Source: Spirochaetota bacterium
GTDB lineage: Bacteria > Spirochaetota > Brevinematia > DTOW01
NCBI GenBank assembly: GCA_025061835.1
Contig: JANXAC010000008.1
Coordinates: 1-64,000, forward strand
DNA: 64,000 bases
Direction: 5' to 3'
A program made the translations under genes and the position numbers. Under the pieces are notes generated by a model that did not search any database, was not told the DNA's origin, and saw only the letters and a list, made by a program, of their open reading frames with translations. Shown here piece by piece: positions 37,458-49,808 of this stretch (positions are counted from its first letter, which is position 1; each line of letters starts with the position of its first letter).

Positions 37458-39362
37458 ATGCTTTTCCCTGAAAAGATGACCGAAATTACAATACTTACAA
37501 CTGAGGACTACCTAAGACCCATATCCGACTACCTTATGAAATTCGGTGAGTTTGAGGTAAAACCTGTTAGAACGAAGGATGCCGCTAAATTAACCAAACT
37601 CAGCAAAGGAAAGGACACAGACAATGAGAGATTCTCAAACTTAAAAACTAGACTAGACAGGCTCTCTGTGAATATGGGGATTGATGAGAAGACTATAAAA
37701 TCAACCCTAAACGAAAGAGAAACACTCTCGTTTGATGAGATTGACGCTAGGCTATCTAAAATTGAAAATAGGTTCTACTACAACCACTCTCTGCTTGAGG
37801 AATTGGAGAAGGAAGAGGTAGAACTCAGGTTAAGAAAACTAAAATATCAGATAAGGGAAAATATAAAGGCTAGAAACCTTCCGAAAGAGTTTTTTGTAGC
37901 GATCATCGTAGTAGCAAAGTATGAAACACAGCCAGTAATCAAAAATTTATCTACTCTTCCAAGCGTAGTAGAGGAGGTTGAAGCATTCGGAGACCTTTCG
38001 GTTATACTCGTATCGCTACCACAAGCGTACAAGAATGAAGTTTTAAAATTATCAACATCATTCCTAAAACTTATAGACATCTCGGAAGTTTTGAAAGAAA
38101 CGATAGACATTGAGCAAGTAGAAAGGAAACTTCGTGAGGTTGAGATAGAAAAGAAGAAAATGAAGAGTATCATTGAAAAAATCAGAGAAACCGACACAGA
38201 AGAAATTTTAACACTATACAAAGGACTCTGGTTTGTTAATTCATCACTTAAGATAAAATCATCATCAATCAGAGGTGGCAAATTAATTCTCTTCTCTGGC
38301 TGGATACCAGCAAAACACAAAGAAGAGGTATCTAGAAAGATTACAGAAATCACGGATGGCATTTCAGTTATTGAAACGAATGATGCAGAAAAGATACACA
38401 GACAGGACAAGCAGGTTGTCATACCAACAAAACTCAATAACCCAAAACAACTAAGTTCATTTGAGTCTCTTGTTAAGTTATACGCAATACCTAGGTTTTA
38501 TGAAGTTGATCCTACAATAATCTTCGCATTTCTTTATGTTCTTTTCTACGGAATGATGTTTGGGGATGTAGGACAGGGACTTGCATTATCACTTGTCTCT
38601 GCACTACTTTTCTGGAAGTTTAAAGGCTTCAGAGTTGTTTCAGGGCTTGGTATTGCAGTAGGTATATCAGCAGCAATATTCGGCTTCCTGTACGGTTCAG
38701 TTTTTGGAATAGAAGAGAAGATAATACCAGCAATGTGGACATCACCTTTACACGATGTTCTTAAACTGATGAAAGTATCAATCGCTATAGGTTTTATCGT
38801 AATATCTGTTGGCTTGATACTGAACATCATAAATACATCAAGAGAAGGAAACATTCCAAAACTACTCTTAAGCAGTAAAGGAATATCTGGTCTTATATTC
38901 TACACATCGCTAATAGGCTATCCAATATACCTGATTATCTTTGGCGGAACATTTAATGTAACTATAATGCTACTAGGAGTTGGAATACCGATACTCTTGT
39001 TTGTAGTAGAGAGCGTAATAGAGTCGGTAAAGCACCATCACAAAGTGTCACCTGTTACAGTGTTCTTTGAACTGTTTGAAGTATTTATATCATTCGTTAG
39101 CAATACAATCTCTTTCATAAGAATTGCAGGATTTGCACTTAACCATACCGCACTTATGATAACATTCTTTTCGATTGCAAATGTAATTAGCGGGACTACA
39201 ATAGGAGACATAATAGGTTTCTTTGTCATAGTCTTTGGGCAGATATTCATAATAGGTTTTGAAGGATTTATAGTCGGAATACAAGCGTTAAGGCTGAGTT
39301 TCTATGAATTCTTTACCAAATTCTTCAGGGGCGGTGGAAAAGTTTTTGAACCAGTGAAATAG
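37458..39362 (+). CDS. ntpI: V/A-type ATP synthase subunit I
   Basis: 634 residues. The first half is cytoplasmic with coiled coils (about 60-140 and 215-250). The second half (from about 355) has seven to eight transmembrane segments and contains IIFAFLYVLFYGMMFGDVGQG, SNTISFIRIAGFALNH and the C-terminal GIQALRLSFYEFFTKFFRGGGKVFEP typical of the family; the Arg residues in these helices line the ion path. It is the stator membrane subunit of the V-type ATPase. A strong AGGAGG site precedes the ATG. Subunits K, E, A, B and D do not follow; they must be elsewhere. Confidence 0.95.
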   Translation: MLFPEKMTEITILTTEDYLRPISDYLMKFGEFEVKPVRTKDAAKLTKLSKGKDTDNERFSNLKTRLDRLSVNMGIDEKTIKSTLNERETLSFDEIDARLSKIENRFYYNHSLLEELEKEEVELRLRKLKYQIRENIKARNLPKEFFVAIIVVAKYETQPVIKNLSTLPSVVEEVEAFGDLSVILVSLPQAYKNEVLKLSTSFLKLIDISEVLKETIDIEQVERKLREVEIEKKKMKSIIEKIRETDTEEILTLYKGLWFVNSSLKIKSSSIRGGKLILFSGWIPAKHKEEVSRKITEITDGISVIETNDAEKIHRQDKQVVIPTKLNNPKQLSSFESLVKLYAIPRFYEVDPTIIFAFLYVLFYGMMFGDVGQGLALSLVSALLFWKFKGFRVVSGLGIAVGISAAIFGFLYGSVFGIEEKIIPAMWTSPLHDVLKLMKVSIAIGFIVISVGLILNIINTSREGNIPKLLLSSKGISGLIFYTSLIGYPIYLIIFGGTFNVTIMLLGVGIPILLFVVESVIESVKHHHKVSPVTVFFELFEVFISFVSNTISFIRIAGFALNHTALMITFFSIANVISGTTIGDIIGFFVIVFGQIFIIGFEGFIVGIQALRLSFYEFFTKFFRGGGKVFEPVK

Positions 39363-39450
39363 TCTATAATATTCACCATTAACTTTAACTAGGTCAAGTT
39401 TAAACTAAAACATTGATATTGTTTATAATACATTTAGTATTTAGCGAGGC

Positions 39451-40968
39451 GTGAAACGCATAGAAAAATACATCCTTGAAGACAAACAGAAAGGTATTTC
39501 TGATGAAAAAATAGGTGAAAAGTATAATGTGTCATTAAAGTTTATTGAAAAAGCTATTGTGAAGTCCAAAGGGCTTAATATTAGCAACTTTAAGGATAAC
39601 ATTAGCATCAAAACTCTACATCCAAAAGAATTCCGAGAAGAAACTACCACTGTGTGGAGTTTCAAGAACAGAGGGAATTGGGCAACCCATAATGGAAGAT
39701 ATAGAGGTAATTGGTCTCCATACATACCTAGAAATGTGATACTCAAGTATTCAGAACCTGGTGATATCGTTTTAGATTGTTTTTGCGGTTCTGGAACTAC
39801 ATTAGTTGAAGCAAAACTTCTAGGCAGAAGAGCAATAGGTGTAGATATCAACCAAAAGGCAACTGAACTTGCGAGACAAAATTTGAGTTTTAAACCACAT
39901 ACAAATCAGTTAGAACTAATTAACCAAAAAGATCATGAATACGAGCCAGAAATTGTTGTAGGTGACGCAAGAAATCTTTCGTTCATTGATGATAATTCCA
40001 TTGACCTTATATGTTCTCATCCTCCTTACGCAAACGCAATACAATATACTGTTGACAACAAAAATGATCTCTCAACACTTGATGTTGATGATTTTCTTAA
40101 GGAGATTGAGAAGGTTGCAAAGGAAAACTATAGAGTCCTTAAGACAGGTAAGAAGTGTGCAATACTTATAGGAGATATTCGCAGAAAAAAGTATGTAATA
40201 CCTCTTGGTTTCAAACTAATACAAATATACCTAAACACTGGTTTCAAACTTAAGGAACTCGTTATAAAAAGGCAACATAACTGTAAAACAACACCCGTAT
40301 GGATTCAAAAAAGTATTCAGCATAATTTCTTACTACTCTCACACGAATATCTAGCAATATTTGAAAAACCAAACGAACCTACGAAAGAAGCATCTACAAA
40401 GATAACAGAAAATATAGTTACAGAAGTTTACGAAAACAACATACATGCAGAACAACTGGTGTCAGCAGATATAAATAAACAACTTGAAATAACAACATTT
40501 TGGCAATTTAGGGAAAAGTTAGAAGAGAATAAAAAAGTAAATCTCTTGAAGAGATACTCTGATGGAAAGAACTATTCTGAGACTCAAGTGTTATACAAGA
40601 GACCTAAAATAATTGTAAAAAGAAATATTGCTGGTAAAGGCAATAGTCTGGCAATTATAAAACTTGACATAACCTCAGAAATAACCAGACAAGAATTCAG
40701 AGAAATTGTCAATTGTCTTACTTCTGTGTTAAAACAAGAAACGGATAGACTTGAAAACAAAAGCATCATAGCAATTGATGTAAAGGACCAAAGAATTGAA
40801 GGATACATTGAGAACATTCCCATAAAGGTTCTAAACAGCCTAGAAGAACTCAAAATAAAAGAGATCATAATACTGGATAACTCCACAGACTCTTACTCCA
40901 ATAAAGACAAATGTGAAAACTTGAGAATAACACATAGATATGTCTTAGTTATGGAGGTATTAAAGTGA
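39451..40968 (+). CDS. DNA methyltransferase (N4-cytosine/N6-adenine type)
   Basis: 505 residues from a GTG with a GAGG site. An N-terminal helix-turn-helix-like stretch (about 10-35) precedes the substrate region TTVWSFKNRGNWATHNG. Motif I DCFCGSGTTLVEA (about 108-120) binds SAM, and motif IV is SHPPYANAIQY, an HPPY form of DPPY/SPPY. The C-terminal third (about 340-505) matches nothing I know and could hold the target recognition domain. It is not flanked by an intact nuclease gene; a decayed frame follows directly. Lineage and target sequence cannot be read from the sequence. Confidence 0.85.
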   Translation: MKRIEKYILEDKQKGISDEKIGEKYNVSLKFIEKAIVKSKGLNISNFKDNISIKTLHPKEFREETTTVWSFKNRGNWATHNGRYRGNWSPYIPRNVILKYSEPGDIVLDCFCGSGTTLVEAKLLGRRAIGVDINQKATELARQNLSFKPHTNQLELINQKDHEYEPEIVVGDARNLSFIDDNSIDLICSHPPYANAIQYTVDNKNDLSTLDVDDFLKEIEKVAKENYRVLKTGKKCAILIGDIRRKKYVIPLGFKLIQIYLNTGFKLKELVIKRQHNCKTTPVWIQKSIQHNFLLLSHEYLAIFEKPNEPTKEASTKITENIVTEVYENNIHAEQLVSADINKQLEITTFWQFREKLEENKKVNLLKRYSDGKNYSETQVLYKRPKIIVKRNIAGKGNSLAIIKLDITSEITRQEFREIVNCLTSVLKQETDRLENKSIIAIDVKDQRIEGYIENIPIKVLNSLEELKIKEIIILDNSTDSYSNKDKCENLRITHRYVLVMEVLK

Positions 40969-41215
40969 GACCTTATTGCTTATCAAAGCGGTTTATTACT
41001 ATATTAAACCGTCTCATGAGATAAGGAAGGCTACTAAACATTCTCTTGATCCCACCATCTATACGACCTAAGATGGAACTGAAATAATAGCGTATCCTGG
41101 TAAGAAATCACACAATGATTTTATAATAAAGTTCAAAAATTCTCAAACGAAAGGAAGAGAAAGAACACCAGCTCATGAGTACTTAATAGTGAGAATTAAG
41201 ATAATCCCTAAATAG
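40969..41215 (+). pseudogene. Decayed gene remnant behind the methyltransferase
   Basis: One frame in phase with 40964 stays open to the TAG at 41213-41215 apart from a single TAA at 41069-41071. Before the stop it reads IKPSHEIRKATKHSLDPT, after it DGTEIIAYPGKKSHNDFI and then KGRERTPAHEYLI. There is no start codon or ribosome site. The place, directly after a DNA methyltransferase, and the basic, Asp/Lys-containing content suggest the C-terminal end of a restriction endonuclease or another partner that has decayed. This is an inference from position; the family is not recognised. Confidence 0.5.
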
Positions 41216-41233
41216 TCTAGTTAGAACTTGCTT

Positions 41234-41262
41234 TTGAGTAAAGTATTTTAGTAATCTATTAT
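41234..41262 (+). promoter_or_regulatory. Promoter of the barrel gene at 41269, start-proximal
   Basis: TTGAGT (41234-41239), a 17-bp spacer and TATTAT (41257-41262). The -10 box ends six bases before the ATG at 41269, which is where transcription would begin. No ribosome-binding site can lie in between. Confidence 0.6.
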
Positions 41263-41268
41263 CTAGTC

Positions 41269-42294
41269 ATGGAAAGTTTTTTTTCTAAACAGGCGATACT
41301 ATTACTGCTTGTATTTTATATAGTTTCCACCTGCGATGCTATACAGTTTGAGTTCTTGAGTCAAGGTGCGAAGAACATAGCGGTCGGTAGAACAGGTGCT
41401 AACCTCTTCAAAGACCCTACACTAACAATTGTAAATCCTGCTAACATTTCACTTGAAAACAGTTATATCTCGCTTTATTACGAAGCAACCTCATCTGTGA
41501 ATGTTGGAAACATAATTGAACTCTATAGAAAAAGGTTTGTATTTGATCCTGCTAACATAGGTATTAGCATCAGAATTGATGACTTGACAAGATTGTCAAT
41601 ACTATACACAACATACATTTACGACATAGATACACCTGAAACATTTTACAAACCGTTTCTGTTTGGTTTGTCTAGAAAAGTTAATTCTTTTCTCTTGCTT
41701 GGCGGTGCCGTTGGACCAGTTTTTGGCATAAGCGAAAATATTCCAACTTTCTCCTTTATGGCTGTTGGAGGCTTGAAAGTAAAACTTGATGATTTCAGGG
41801 CTTCTATAGTTCTAAAGTCTCCATTCTCAACATCTTACCAAAACCCTTACTACGGATTAATACAACAAACTTTCCCGCCAGTAGTCTCAACAGGTATATC
41901 GTTTTCAATCGTTAATAGCCTCATAGTCTCAACAAGCCTTGATCTAGTTTTCTTAAATTTAATGAGCGCAAGAGCGGATAATTACGAAATATTCACATCC
42001 AGAGACAATTTGTTGGATTATCTTTTACCTAAAATTGGCTTTATATACTACGACGATATTTCCGGATACAGAATAATGTTAGGTTTCTCAAAAACTCAAC
42101 TAGAGATAATCTCTAGATCCTACTCACAATTCCATCTTACTGCAGGTGTTACATTCTTCATAAGGATACCAAACTTCAACGACTTTGAAGTAAACTTCTG
42201 TGTAGATGATCAAATACTACTCAATGTTTTACGAATATTTCCTGAAAATACGAGAAAGATATCCATATATGTAAGTGGTGAGTTAAGGTTCTAG
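41269..42294 (+). CDS. Outer-membrane beta-barrel protein
   Basis: 341 residues with a signal peptide (AILLLLVFYIVSTCDA, cleavage before IQFEF). The mature part begins EFLSQGAKNIAVGRTGANLF and then DPTLTIVNPANIS, a pattern of the PorV/FadL-like and UPF0164 barrel proteins of spirochaetes, in which many copies are common. Alternating strands follow to a C-terminal aromatic residue (ELRF). A role as porin or fatty-acid channel is possible. The likely transcript is leaderless. Confidence 0.85.
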   Translation: MESFFSKQAILLLLVFYIVSTCDAIQFEFLSQGAKNIAVGRTGANLFKDPTLTIVNPANISLENSYISLYYEATSSVNVGNIIELYRKRFVFDPANIGISIRIDDLTRLSILYTTYIYDIDTPETFYKPFLFGLSRKVNSFLLLGGAVGPVFGISENIPTFSFMAVGGLKVKLDDFRASIVLKSPFSTSYQNPYYGLIQQTFPPVVSTGISFSIVNSLIVSTSLDLVFLNLMSARADNYEIFTSRDNLLDYLLPKIGFIYYDDISGYRIMLGFSKTQLEIISRSYSQFHLTAGVTFFIRIPNFNDFEVNFCVDDQILLNVLRIFPENTRKISIYVSGELRF

Positions 42295-42419
42295 AAATTA
42301 CCAGTTTAAAACTATTCACTATACTAGCCTTTGATAATGTTATAAGTCTAAGCATAGAATTTAAGAAAAATAACCACTAGCGTTCCGAACCAATAAACTT
42401 CAATTTCCATTAGGAATAA

Positions 42420-42439
42420 GTAATTTCTAAACTTTGATT
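42420..42439. repeat. 20-bp dispersed repeat, copy 2 (copy 1 at 20601-20620)
   Basis: Identical 20-mer to 20601-20620, here 94 bases upstream of livF in the spacer after the barrel gene. Both copies have the same orientation. Confidence 0.6.
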
Positions 42440-42520
42440 AAACATTATCTCTTTTTTGAATGTTTGTTGGATAGTAGCTTCATAACTTTAAGCAAGTTCT
42501 TTTTCACAAAGCAAAGTATT

Positions 42521-42526
42521 TATAAT
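42521..42526 (+). promoter_or_regulatory. -10 box of livF, start-proximal
   Basis: A perfect TATAAT ends six bases before the livF ATG. The -35 region at the proper distance (TTCTTT) is weak. No Shine-Dalgarno sequence is present, which suggests a leaderless transcript. Confidence 0.45.
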
Positions 42527-42532
42527 ACTCTT

Positions 42533-44700
<2,168 letters not shown>

Positions 44701-47700
44701 CTACTTTTTACCCCTTATAATTATATTAGTGAATGCAATATTTGCTTTGTAGTCCTGTCCTCCGTTGTTATCCCAAGTTCCACTTCCATTATTAAAGGCT
44801 ACAGCGTAGTTATTACCAACGACACTTATGGTCTTACTCCACCAACCACCTCCTTCATTTACCATATCCTCACCTGGAGCAGTAGTCCAAGTACTACCAT
44901 TATTGTAGTGTATCTTGACTGTAGTCCAGTCAGGTCTGTAGTATCTAACTCTAACACTAACAGGGGCGTTGCCTGTGTATAAAGCTCCAACATTAACTAT
45001 TCTGTTGCTTACATGTATCAGATTACCATAAGATATTTTTGAGATATAATCTCTATTCAAGTTGTTGTCCCATTGAGAGCCATTGTTGAAGACAAAATCA
45101 AAAGTTTCAGAAGTTCCGTTTATATTTCTACTCCACCAACCATTTCCTTCACTAGTCATTGATTCACCCGGAGAAGTAGTCCAACTACCACTGATATTGT
45201 GATGGATATTCACACTACTCCAACTGTTGTTAAAATACTTGACTGTTATTCCGGTGGATGGAATATTTGTAATTGTAAATGGTATAGCATTAGTAGAACT
45301 TGTATTGTTTGAAACATCTCTTGCGAATACCCTTAACAGATTAGTCGTATTTATTGAAAGATTAGTTGTATAGTTCCAAGTTGTTGTTCCTGAAGCCAAG
45401 ACAAAAGGAGATCCATTTATAGATATAAACACTTCTTTTACGCCACTCCTATCATCCGAGGCACTACCGTAAATTGTTATGTTAGTCTGGTTCATTATCA
45501 TCTGATTGCTTGCTGGATATGACACACTAACAGTCGGTGGAGTTGTATCATTTAAGTTAGGAGAGCCTTGACTAGATGTTAAGCCCCAGTCATAAGTTAT
45601 ATCTACTGATTGACCTCCTACAACTCTGTAATTAGCACCTGGTGTCCAATCTACACCATTCCTTCTGAACTTAAACTCAATATTTCTACCGCTAGGAACC
45701 GAAGTAGAAGTCCAAACCCATATATTTCTACCGCTACTATCAGTACCTTTGTATGTCATTACAGTAGCAGGACCACTATCCCACCAAGTCATACCTGGAA
45801 CTATGTTGTTAGTATCATTAGCACTCGTGGGTGGAGAATAACTACCACAAACTCCAACAAAGTTTGCTCCTCCGACAAAGGATCTTAATACTATCGTAGT
45901 TATTGGCACGCTACCAACATATTTTATGGTATAAGCAAGTGTAGCATCATTAAACTCTATCTGGTAAGGACCCGTAACAGGTGCTTCAAATGTTATAGGA
46001 TCAGTTGAAGTTTCAACAGCATCTCCACTAACTGGTAAGAATGTTCCAACTTCGTTGTTATCACCATAAGTTTTCGTAGTTGAATAGACCGCGTTGAAAT
46101 AAACATTCACATTACCAGTTGATGTAACATTTATAGTTCCTCTCCATAGATTTCCTATAACTCTATTCATATTCGTTGAGTATGTGCCAGATATTGATAC
46201 ACTATTAGCAGGGTCTGGATAACTATAGACTAATACTACAAAACTATTACCCGAAACATTAACATTATAACTACCAGAGCTAACTGTTATGTTATTAGTT
46301 GAAATTGAGTCACCTGATGGCGTTAAAAGTCTATAATTACCATTTGGAAGAGATAGGTTGTAGTTCGCATTACCATCCCCTTTGTTTATAACAACATAAG
46401 ATACTGAACTAACATACTCTCTTTTGAATACTGCGAGATTTCCTTGTAAATGAATATTTACTTGAGATCCTCTCCTCAGAGATATTTCCGCCTCTCTTAA
46501 CCTATTTAACATTCTTAGATGTCTATATATAGGATAGTTATTTGGGTTTGATAGTAACCTATTTATCCTATCCTGACCAACAAACTTTCTATTTTTTGGC
46601 TCACCATCGCCGTAATCATTTATATTATCCCCAGTTCCCTCAAACTCTGTTCCATAATAAACAATAGGAATACCTCTCGCTAAATAGTACCAGTTAAGGG
46701 CATTTCTCCACATTCTAACCATAGAATTGTTATCCGCATATCCTCCGGGAAATCTTGGCTTATCGTGGTTATCAACGAATGTTCCCAGGAATGTTGGGTC
46801 AATACCTCCACTGTAATCACTAGCCATAATGTTAGCCATCTGTTCAAAACCAGTGCTACCAGCAAATATTCCTTTTGCTTGACCTGGAAAATCCATACAA
46901 GAGCCGTGTAGGTCAAGCAACGACAGAACACCTCTTGATGAAAACTTTGAATAACTCAATGCCTCTTGCCTTGTAGCAACCCATGCTTCACCTACAATCC
47001 AGAACCAAGGCTTGTTTTTAGTCGTCGCGGCATACTCCCACATAACATCAGCAAAGAGTCCCCAGAACTGCTTTCTCATATACGCAACTGTATCAAGCCT
47101 AAACCCATCAACTCCCCTGTCAATAAACTTCTTATAAACATTGAAAATGTGTTGTCGCGTTCTTGGATCACACTCATTGAAGTCAAGCAGATCAAGAAGT
47201 TTGTAATCACCTCTATAATTAAAGAAACCTGGATTATTCTCCCATATACCTTCTACATTAGGATTATTTTTATATGGGTCTGTAGTTGGATTATACTCCC
47301 ACCACTGTCCATCAAACTTAACCTTCAGCCTATCATTAAACCACTTAACACTTGGATGCGCATCACCACCATGAGCGTGGTTAGGAACAATGTCAAGTAT
47401 TATTTTTATACCTCTATTGTGTGCTTCTCTTATTAGGTCATCAAATGTTGCACCCGGAGATTCTAAATGTGGATCAATACTATCAAAATCATATCCCCAG
47501 TATCCATGATAACCAGCTGCGTCGTAGGTTTGACCACTGTTGACATATCTTCCTGGTGGTTGCTTTACAACAGGAGTAATCCAAATAGCATTGAAGCCCA
47601 TATTCTTTAAGTAATCAAGGTTATTTATAAGTCCCCTGAAATCACCACCGTTATAATACCTCAAAGCATCCGAACTATCATTATTAGGAGCTCTATACTC

Positions 47701-49176
47701 ATCACCATAAATATTGTTATTACCGGAAAATCCATCAACAAACCTATCAGTCATAACAAAATAGACTCGCCAATCTCTTGGGTCTTCAGGACCATCACCG
47801 GGAAACGATATTCCTCCACCCCCACCGCCAGAACCACCACCGGAGCCACCTCCGCCTCCACCAGAACCGCCACCGGAGCCACCTCCACTGCCTCCGCCAG
47901 ACCCCTGAACGATAACTATTACATTGACTTCATTGAAATTGCCCGCATTATCTATAGCCTTTGCGAATATAGTGTTAGTCCCGTTGGTTAAACCAACTTG
48001 CTTACTCCAAGTATCCTTACCTATAGCATCCTCATAATTTCCATTATTGACTTTTACTTGAACTACGCTAATACCACTTACATTATCACTAGCAGTTCCA
48101 TTAACAACAATCGTTGTTTGAGTTATTGTTGAGGTGTTAGCAGGACCTGTTATTGAGACAGTAGGTTTAGTATAGTCAATACCAACCACTATTGAAGCCT
48201 CCCCTTCTCTATTGATATTATCTCTAACCTTCGCCCTTATAACTACATTACTACTCTGAATATTAACTACTCTCTGAAACATCCAAGAAGAGGATGGCGT
48301 TGGTATTTCTTCCCAAGATGTATTGTCTATGTTAACAAATATCTTACCTATTGAAGCAGAGGAAGAAACACTAGCAGTTCCCCTTATAACCAAGTTACTA
48401 GAACTTATCCAAATACCATTCTGTGGTTCAGATATGCTTATAACCGGTATATTAATATCAACTATTAACGTAATTTCTCTAATCTCACTTATTTTACCTA
48501 CTACGTCTTTAGAGTAGACTCTTATGGTGTTAGTAGTGTTATTAGCAAAAATTAGATTGGTGACTAGATTTCTTGTATCTGATATTTTGGTATAAACATT
48601 GGTGTTTATAGCGATGAATATACCATCCACAGTAGTATCATCAGAAGCAAGAATACTCAATTGGAAATTAGTGCTAACTATTCTATCAGATGCACTTTCA
48701 AAACCTAAAATACTTAATGTCGGATTCTGCGTATCAACTATAACATTTAAAGTATTAGTTGAACTAACTTTACCACTACTATCTTTAGCAAAAACCCTTA
48801 CCTGGTTAGTCCCTCCAGATGTAAATAACAAAACCTTTGAAAATGAAGCATATACAAAACCCTGAGGATTTCTAGTTATCTCAAACTCACTAGCATCTAT
48901 GGTTACACTACCAGAAGATGTTAATATAATAACGCTGTCTATACTCTTATCATCAACAACAAAACCAAATAGTGAAAAAGTTTGACTAACTGCTTGATAA
49001 TCCCTTGGATTTATAATTTGAACTGAAGGGGGTCTATCATCGGATCTCTCTGAAGGCTGTGAAGTTTGTTGTCCTCCTAGTAGATTTTCAACTATAGTAG
49101 GTAGTTTCTGACACCCTACATAAGAAAATACTGAAATAAAGATCAACACCAGAATTATAACTATTCTACTCTTCAT
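44701..49176 (-). CDS. Surface alpha-amylase lipoprotein with Ig repeats and two CBM25 modules
   Basis: 1491 residues. A lipoprotein signal ends in the lipobox SYVGC (Cys22). Four Ig-like repeats (about 45-425) lead to a Gly/Ser linker (about 425-453), and a GH13 catalytic domain (about 464-900) with a C-terminal beta domain. The catalytic residues are Asp695 (GFRLDT), Glu730 (VGEAW) and Asp805 (FVDNHD); region I is DIVPNH. Further beta-sandwiches (about 1000-1210), one more Ig repeat and two starch-binding modules of CBM25 type (about 1310-1400 and 1405-1491, each with W.TTxPGE and GWWS) end the protein. It should degrade starch at the cell surface, feeding the cytoplasmic GH13 and MalQ enzymes. 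Confidence 0.93.
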   Translation of the reverse strand: MKSRIVIILVLIFISVFSYVGCQKLPTIVENLLGGQQTSQPSERSDDRPPSVQIINPRDYQAVSQTFSLFGFVVDDKSIDSVIILTSSGSVTIDASEFEITRNPQGFVYASFSKVLLFTSGGTNQVRVFAKDSSGKVSSTNTLNVIVDTQNPTLSILGFESASDRIVSTNFQLSILASDDTTVDGIFIAINTNVYTKISDTRNLVTNLIFANNTTNTIRVYSKDVVGKISEIREITLIVDINIPVISISEPQNGIWISSSNLVIRGTASVSSSASIGKIFVNIDNTSWEEIPTPSSSWMFQRVVNIQSSNVVIRAKVRDNINREGEASIVVGIDYTKPTVSITGPANTSTITQTTIVVNGTASDNVSGISVVQVKVNNGNYEDAIGKDTWSKQVGLTNGTNTIFAKAIDNAGNFNEVNVIVIVQGSGGGSGGGSGGGSGGGGGGSGGGSGGGGGGISFPGDGPEDPRDWRVYFVMTDRFVDGFSGNNNIYGDEYRAPNNDSSDALRYYNGGDFRGLINNLDYLKNMGFNAIWITPVVKQPPGRYVNSGQTYDAAGYHGYWGYDFDSIDPHLESPGATFDDLIREAHNRGIKIILDIVPNHAHGGDAHPSVKWFNDRLKVKFDGQWWEYNPTTDPYKNNPNVEGIWENNPGFFNYRGDYKLLDLLDFNECDPRTRQHIFNVYKKFIDRGVDGFRLDTVAYMRKQFWGLFADVMWEYAATTKNKPWFWIVGEAWVATRQEALSYSKFSSRGVLSLLDLHGSCMDFPGQAKGIFAGSTGFEQMANIMASDYSGGIDPTFLGTFVDNHDKPRFPGGYADNNSMVRMWRNALNWYYLARGIPIVYYGTEFEGTGDNINDYGDGEPKNRKFVGQDRINRLLSNPNNYPIYRHLRMLNRLREAEISLRRGSQVNIHLQGNLAVFKREYVSSVSYVVINKGDGNANYNLSLPNGNYRLLTPSGDSISTNNITVSSGSYNVNVSGNSFVVLVYSYPDPANSVSISGTYSTNMNRVIGNLWRGTINVTSTGNVNVYFNAVYSTTKTYGDNNEVGTFLPVSGDAVETSTDPITFEAPVTGPYQIEFNDATLAYTIKYVGSVPITTIVLRSFVGGANFVGVCGSYSPPTSANDTNNIVPGMTWWDSGPATVMTYKGTDSSGRNIWVWTSTSVPSGRNIEFKFRRNGVDWTPGANYRVVGGQSVDITYDWGLTSSQGSPNLNDTTPPTVSVSYPASNQMIMNQTNITIYGSASDDRSGVKEVFISINGSPFVLASGTTTWNYTTNLSINTTNLLRVFARDVSNNTSSTNAIPFTITNIPSTGITVKYFNNSWSSVNIHHNISGSWTTSPGESMTSEGNGWWSRNINGTSETFDFVFNNGSQWDNNLNRDYISKISYGNLIHVSNRIVNVGALYTGNAPVSVRVRYYRPDWTTVKIHYNNGSTWTTAPGEDMVNEGGGWWSKTISVVGNNYAVAFNNGSGTWDNNGGQDYKANIAFTNIIIRGKK

Positions 49177-49376
49177 AGGTTTATCCTCCTGCTAAAATAC
49201 AAACGAAACTTACAAACAAAAAGTGACAACAGATCCAAACTTATTCAACAAAGCCTAAAGTTCGCAATAAAGTCTAGAATTTTACCTACTCAATAGAAAT
49301 TGGAATTTGTCAAACTTAGTTGAATAATGTTGAAAACTAATTATATTATTAATGAATATAAAACTGGATTGGTTCT

Positions 49377-49808
49377 ATGAAAAAGATAGTATTTATATTA
49401 CTAACACTTACTACGATTCTGATTATATACTCATGTATTGAAATTTCAGCTACACGAATAACCGTCCAAATTACCAAAGGAAGTGGTAATAACTATTACG
49501 AAATAAATATTTATAGCAACTCAAACTTGAGTCAAAACAATACAAACAACTTCACATTCTCGCTCAACGACCAAAACAATGTATTGCTTGAGACGAGTAG
49601 TGGAAGATTGGAAAGAGGATACTCTACTTGGACATCCTATAGAAATTATGTAAGAGGTACTTACATAATAGTTGTCAAAATTGATATGACTGGCGATAAC
49701 AACATATCATCTGGTGGAGATGTATTTTCATATAAGTTTGTTGTTATAACCGAAGATGGTAATGGAACAGTCTCATTTTCAGACCTAGACAACTGGTATG
49801 GACTGTGA
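49377..49808 (+). CDS. Small lipoprotein of unknown function
   Basis: 143 residues with a lipobox (LIIYSC, Cys20) after a hydrophobic signal. The mature part is beta-rich and Asn/Ser/Thr-rich, possibly a single Ig-like or C2-like sandwich. It shares its last four bases with the start of the next gene (GTGA), so the two are translationally coupled and probably act together at the outer membrane. No family recognised. Confidence 0.8.
   Translation: MKKIVFILLTLTTILIIYSCIEISATRITVQITKGSGNNYYEINIYSNSNLSQNNTNNFTFSLNDQNNVLLETSSGRLERGYSTWTSYRNYVRGTYIIVVKIDMTGDNNISSGGDVFSYKFVVITEDGNGTVSFSDLDNWYGL

Noticed and set aside
42434-42532. Extended livF start
   Set aside because: The added residues do not fit the LivF family, and the TATAAT box lies inside this stretch.
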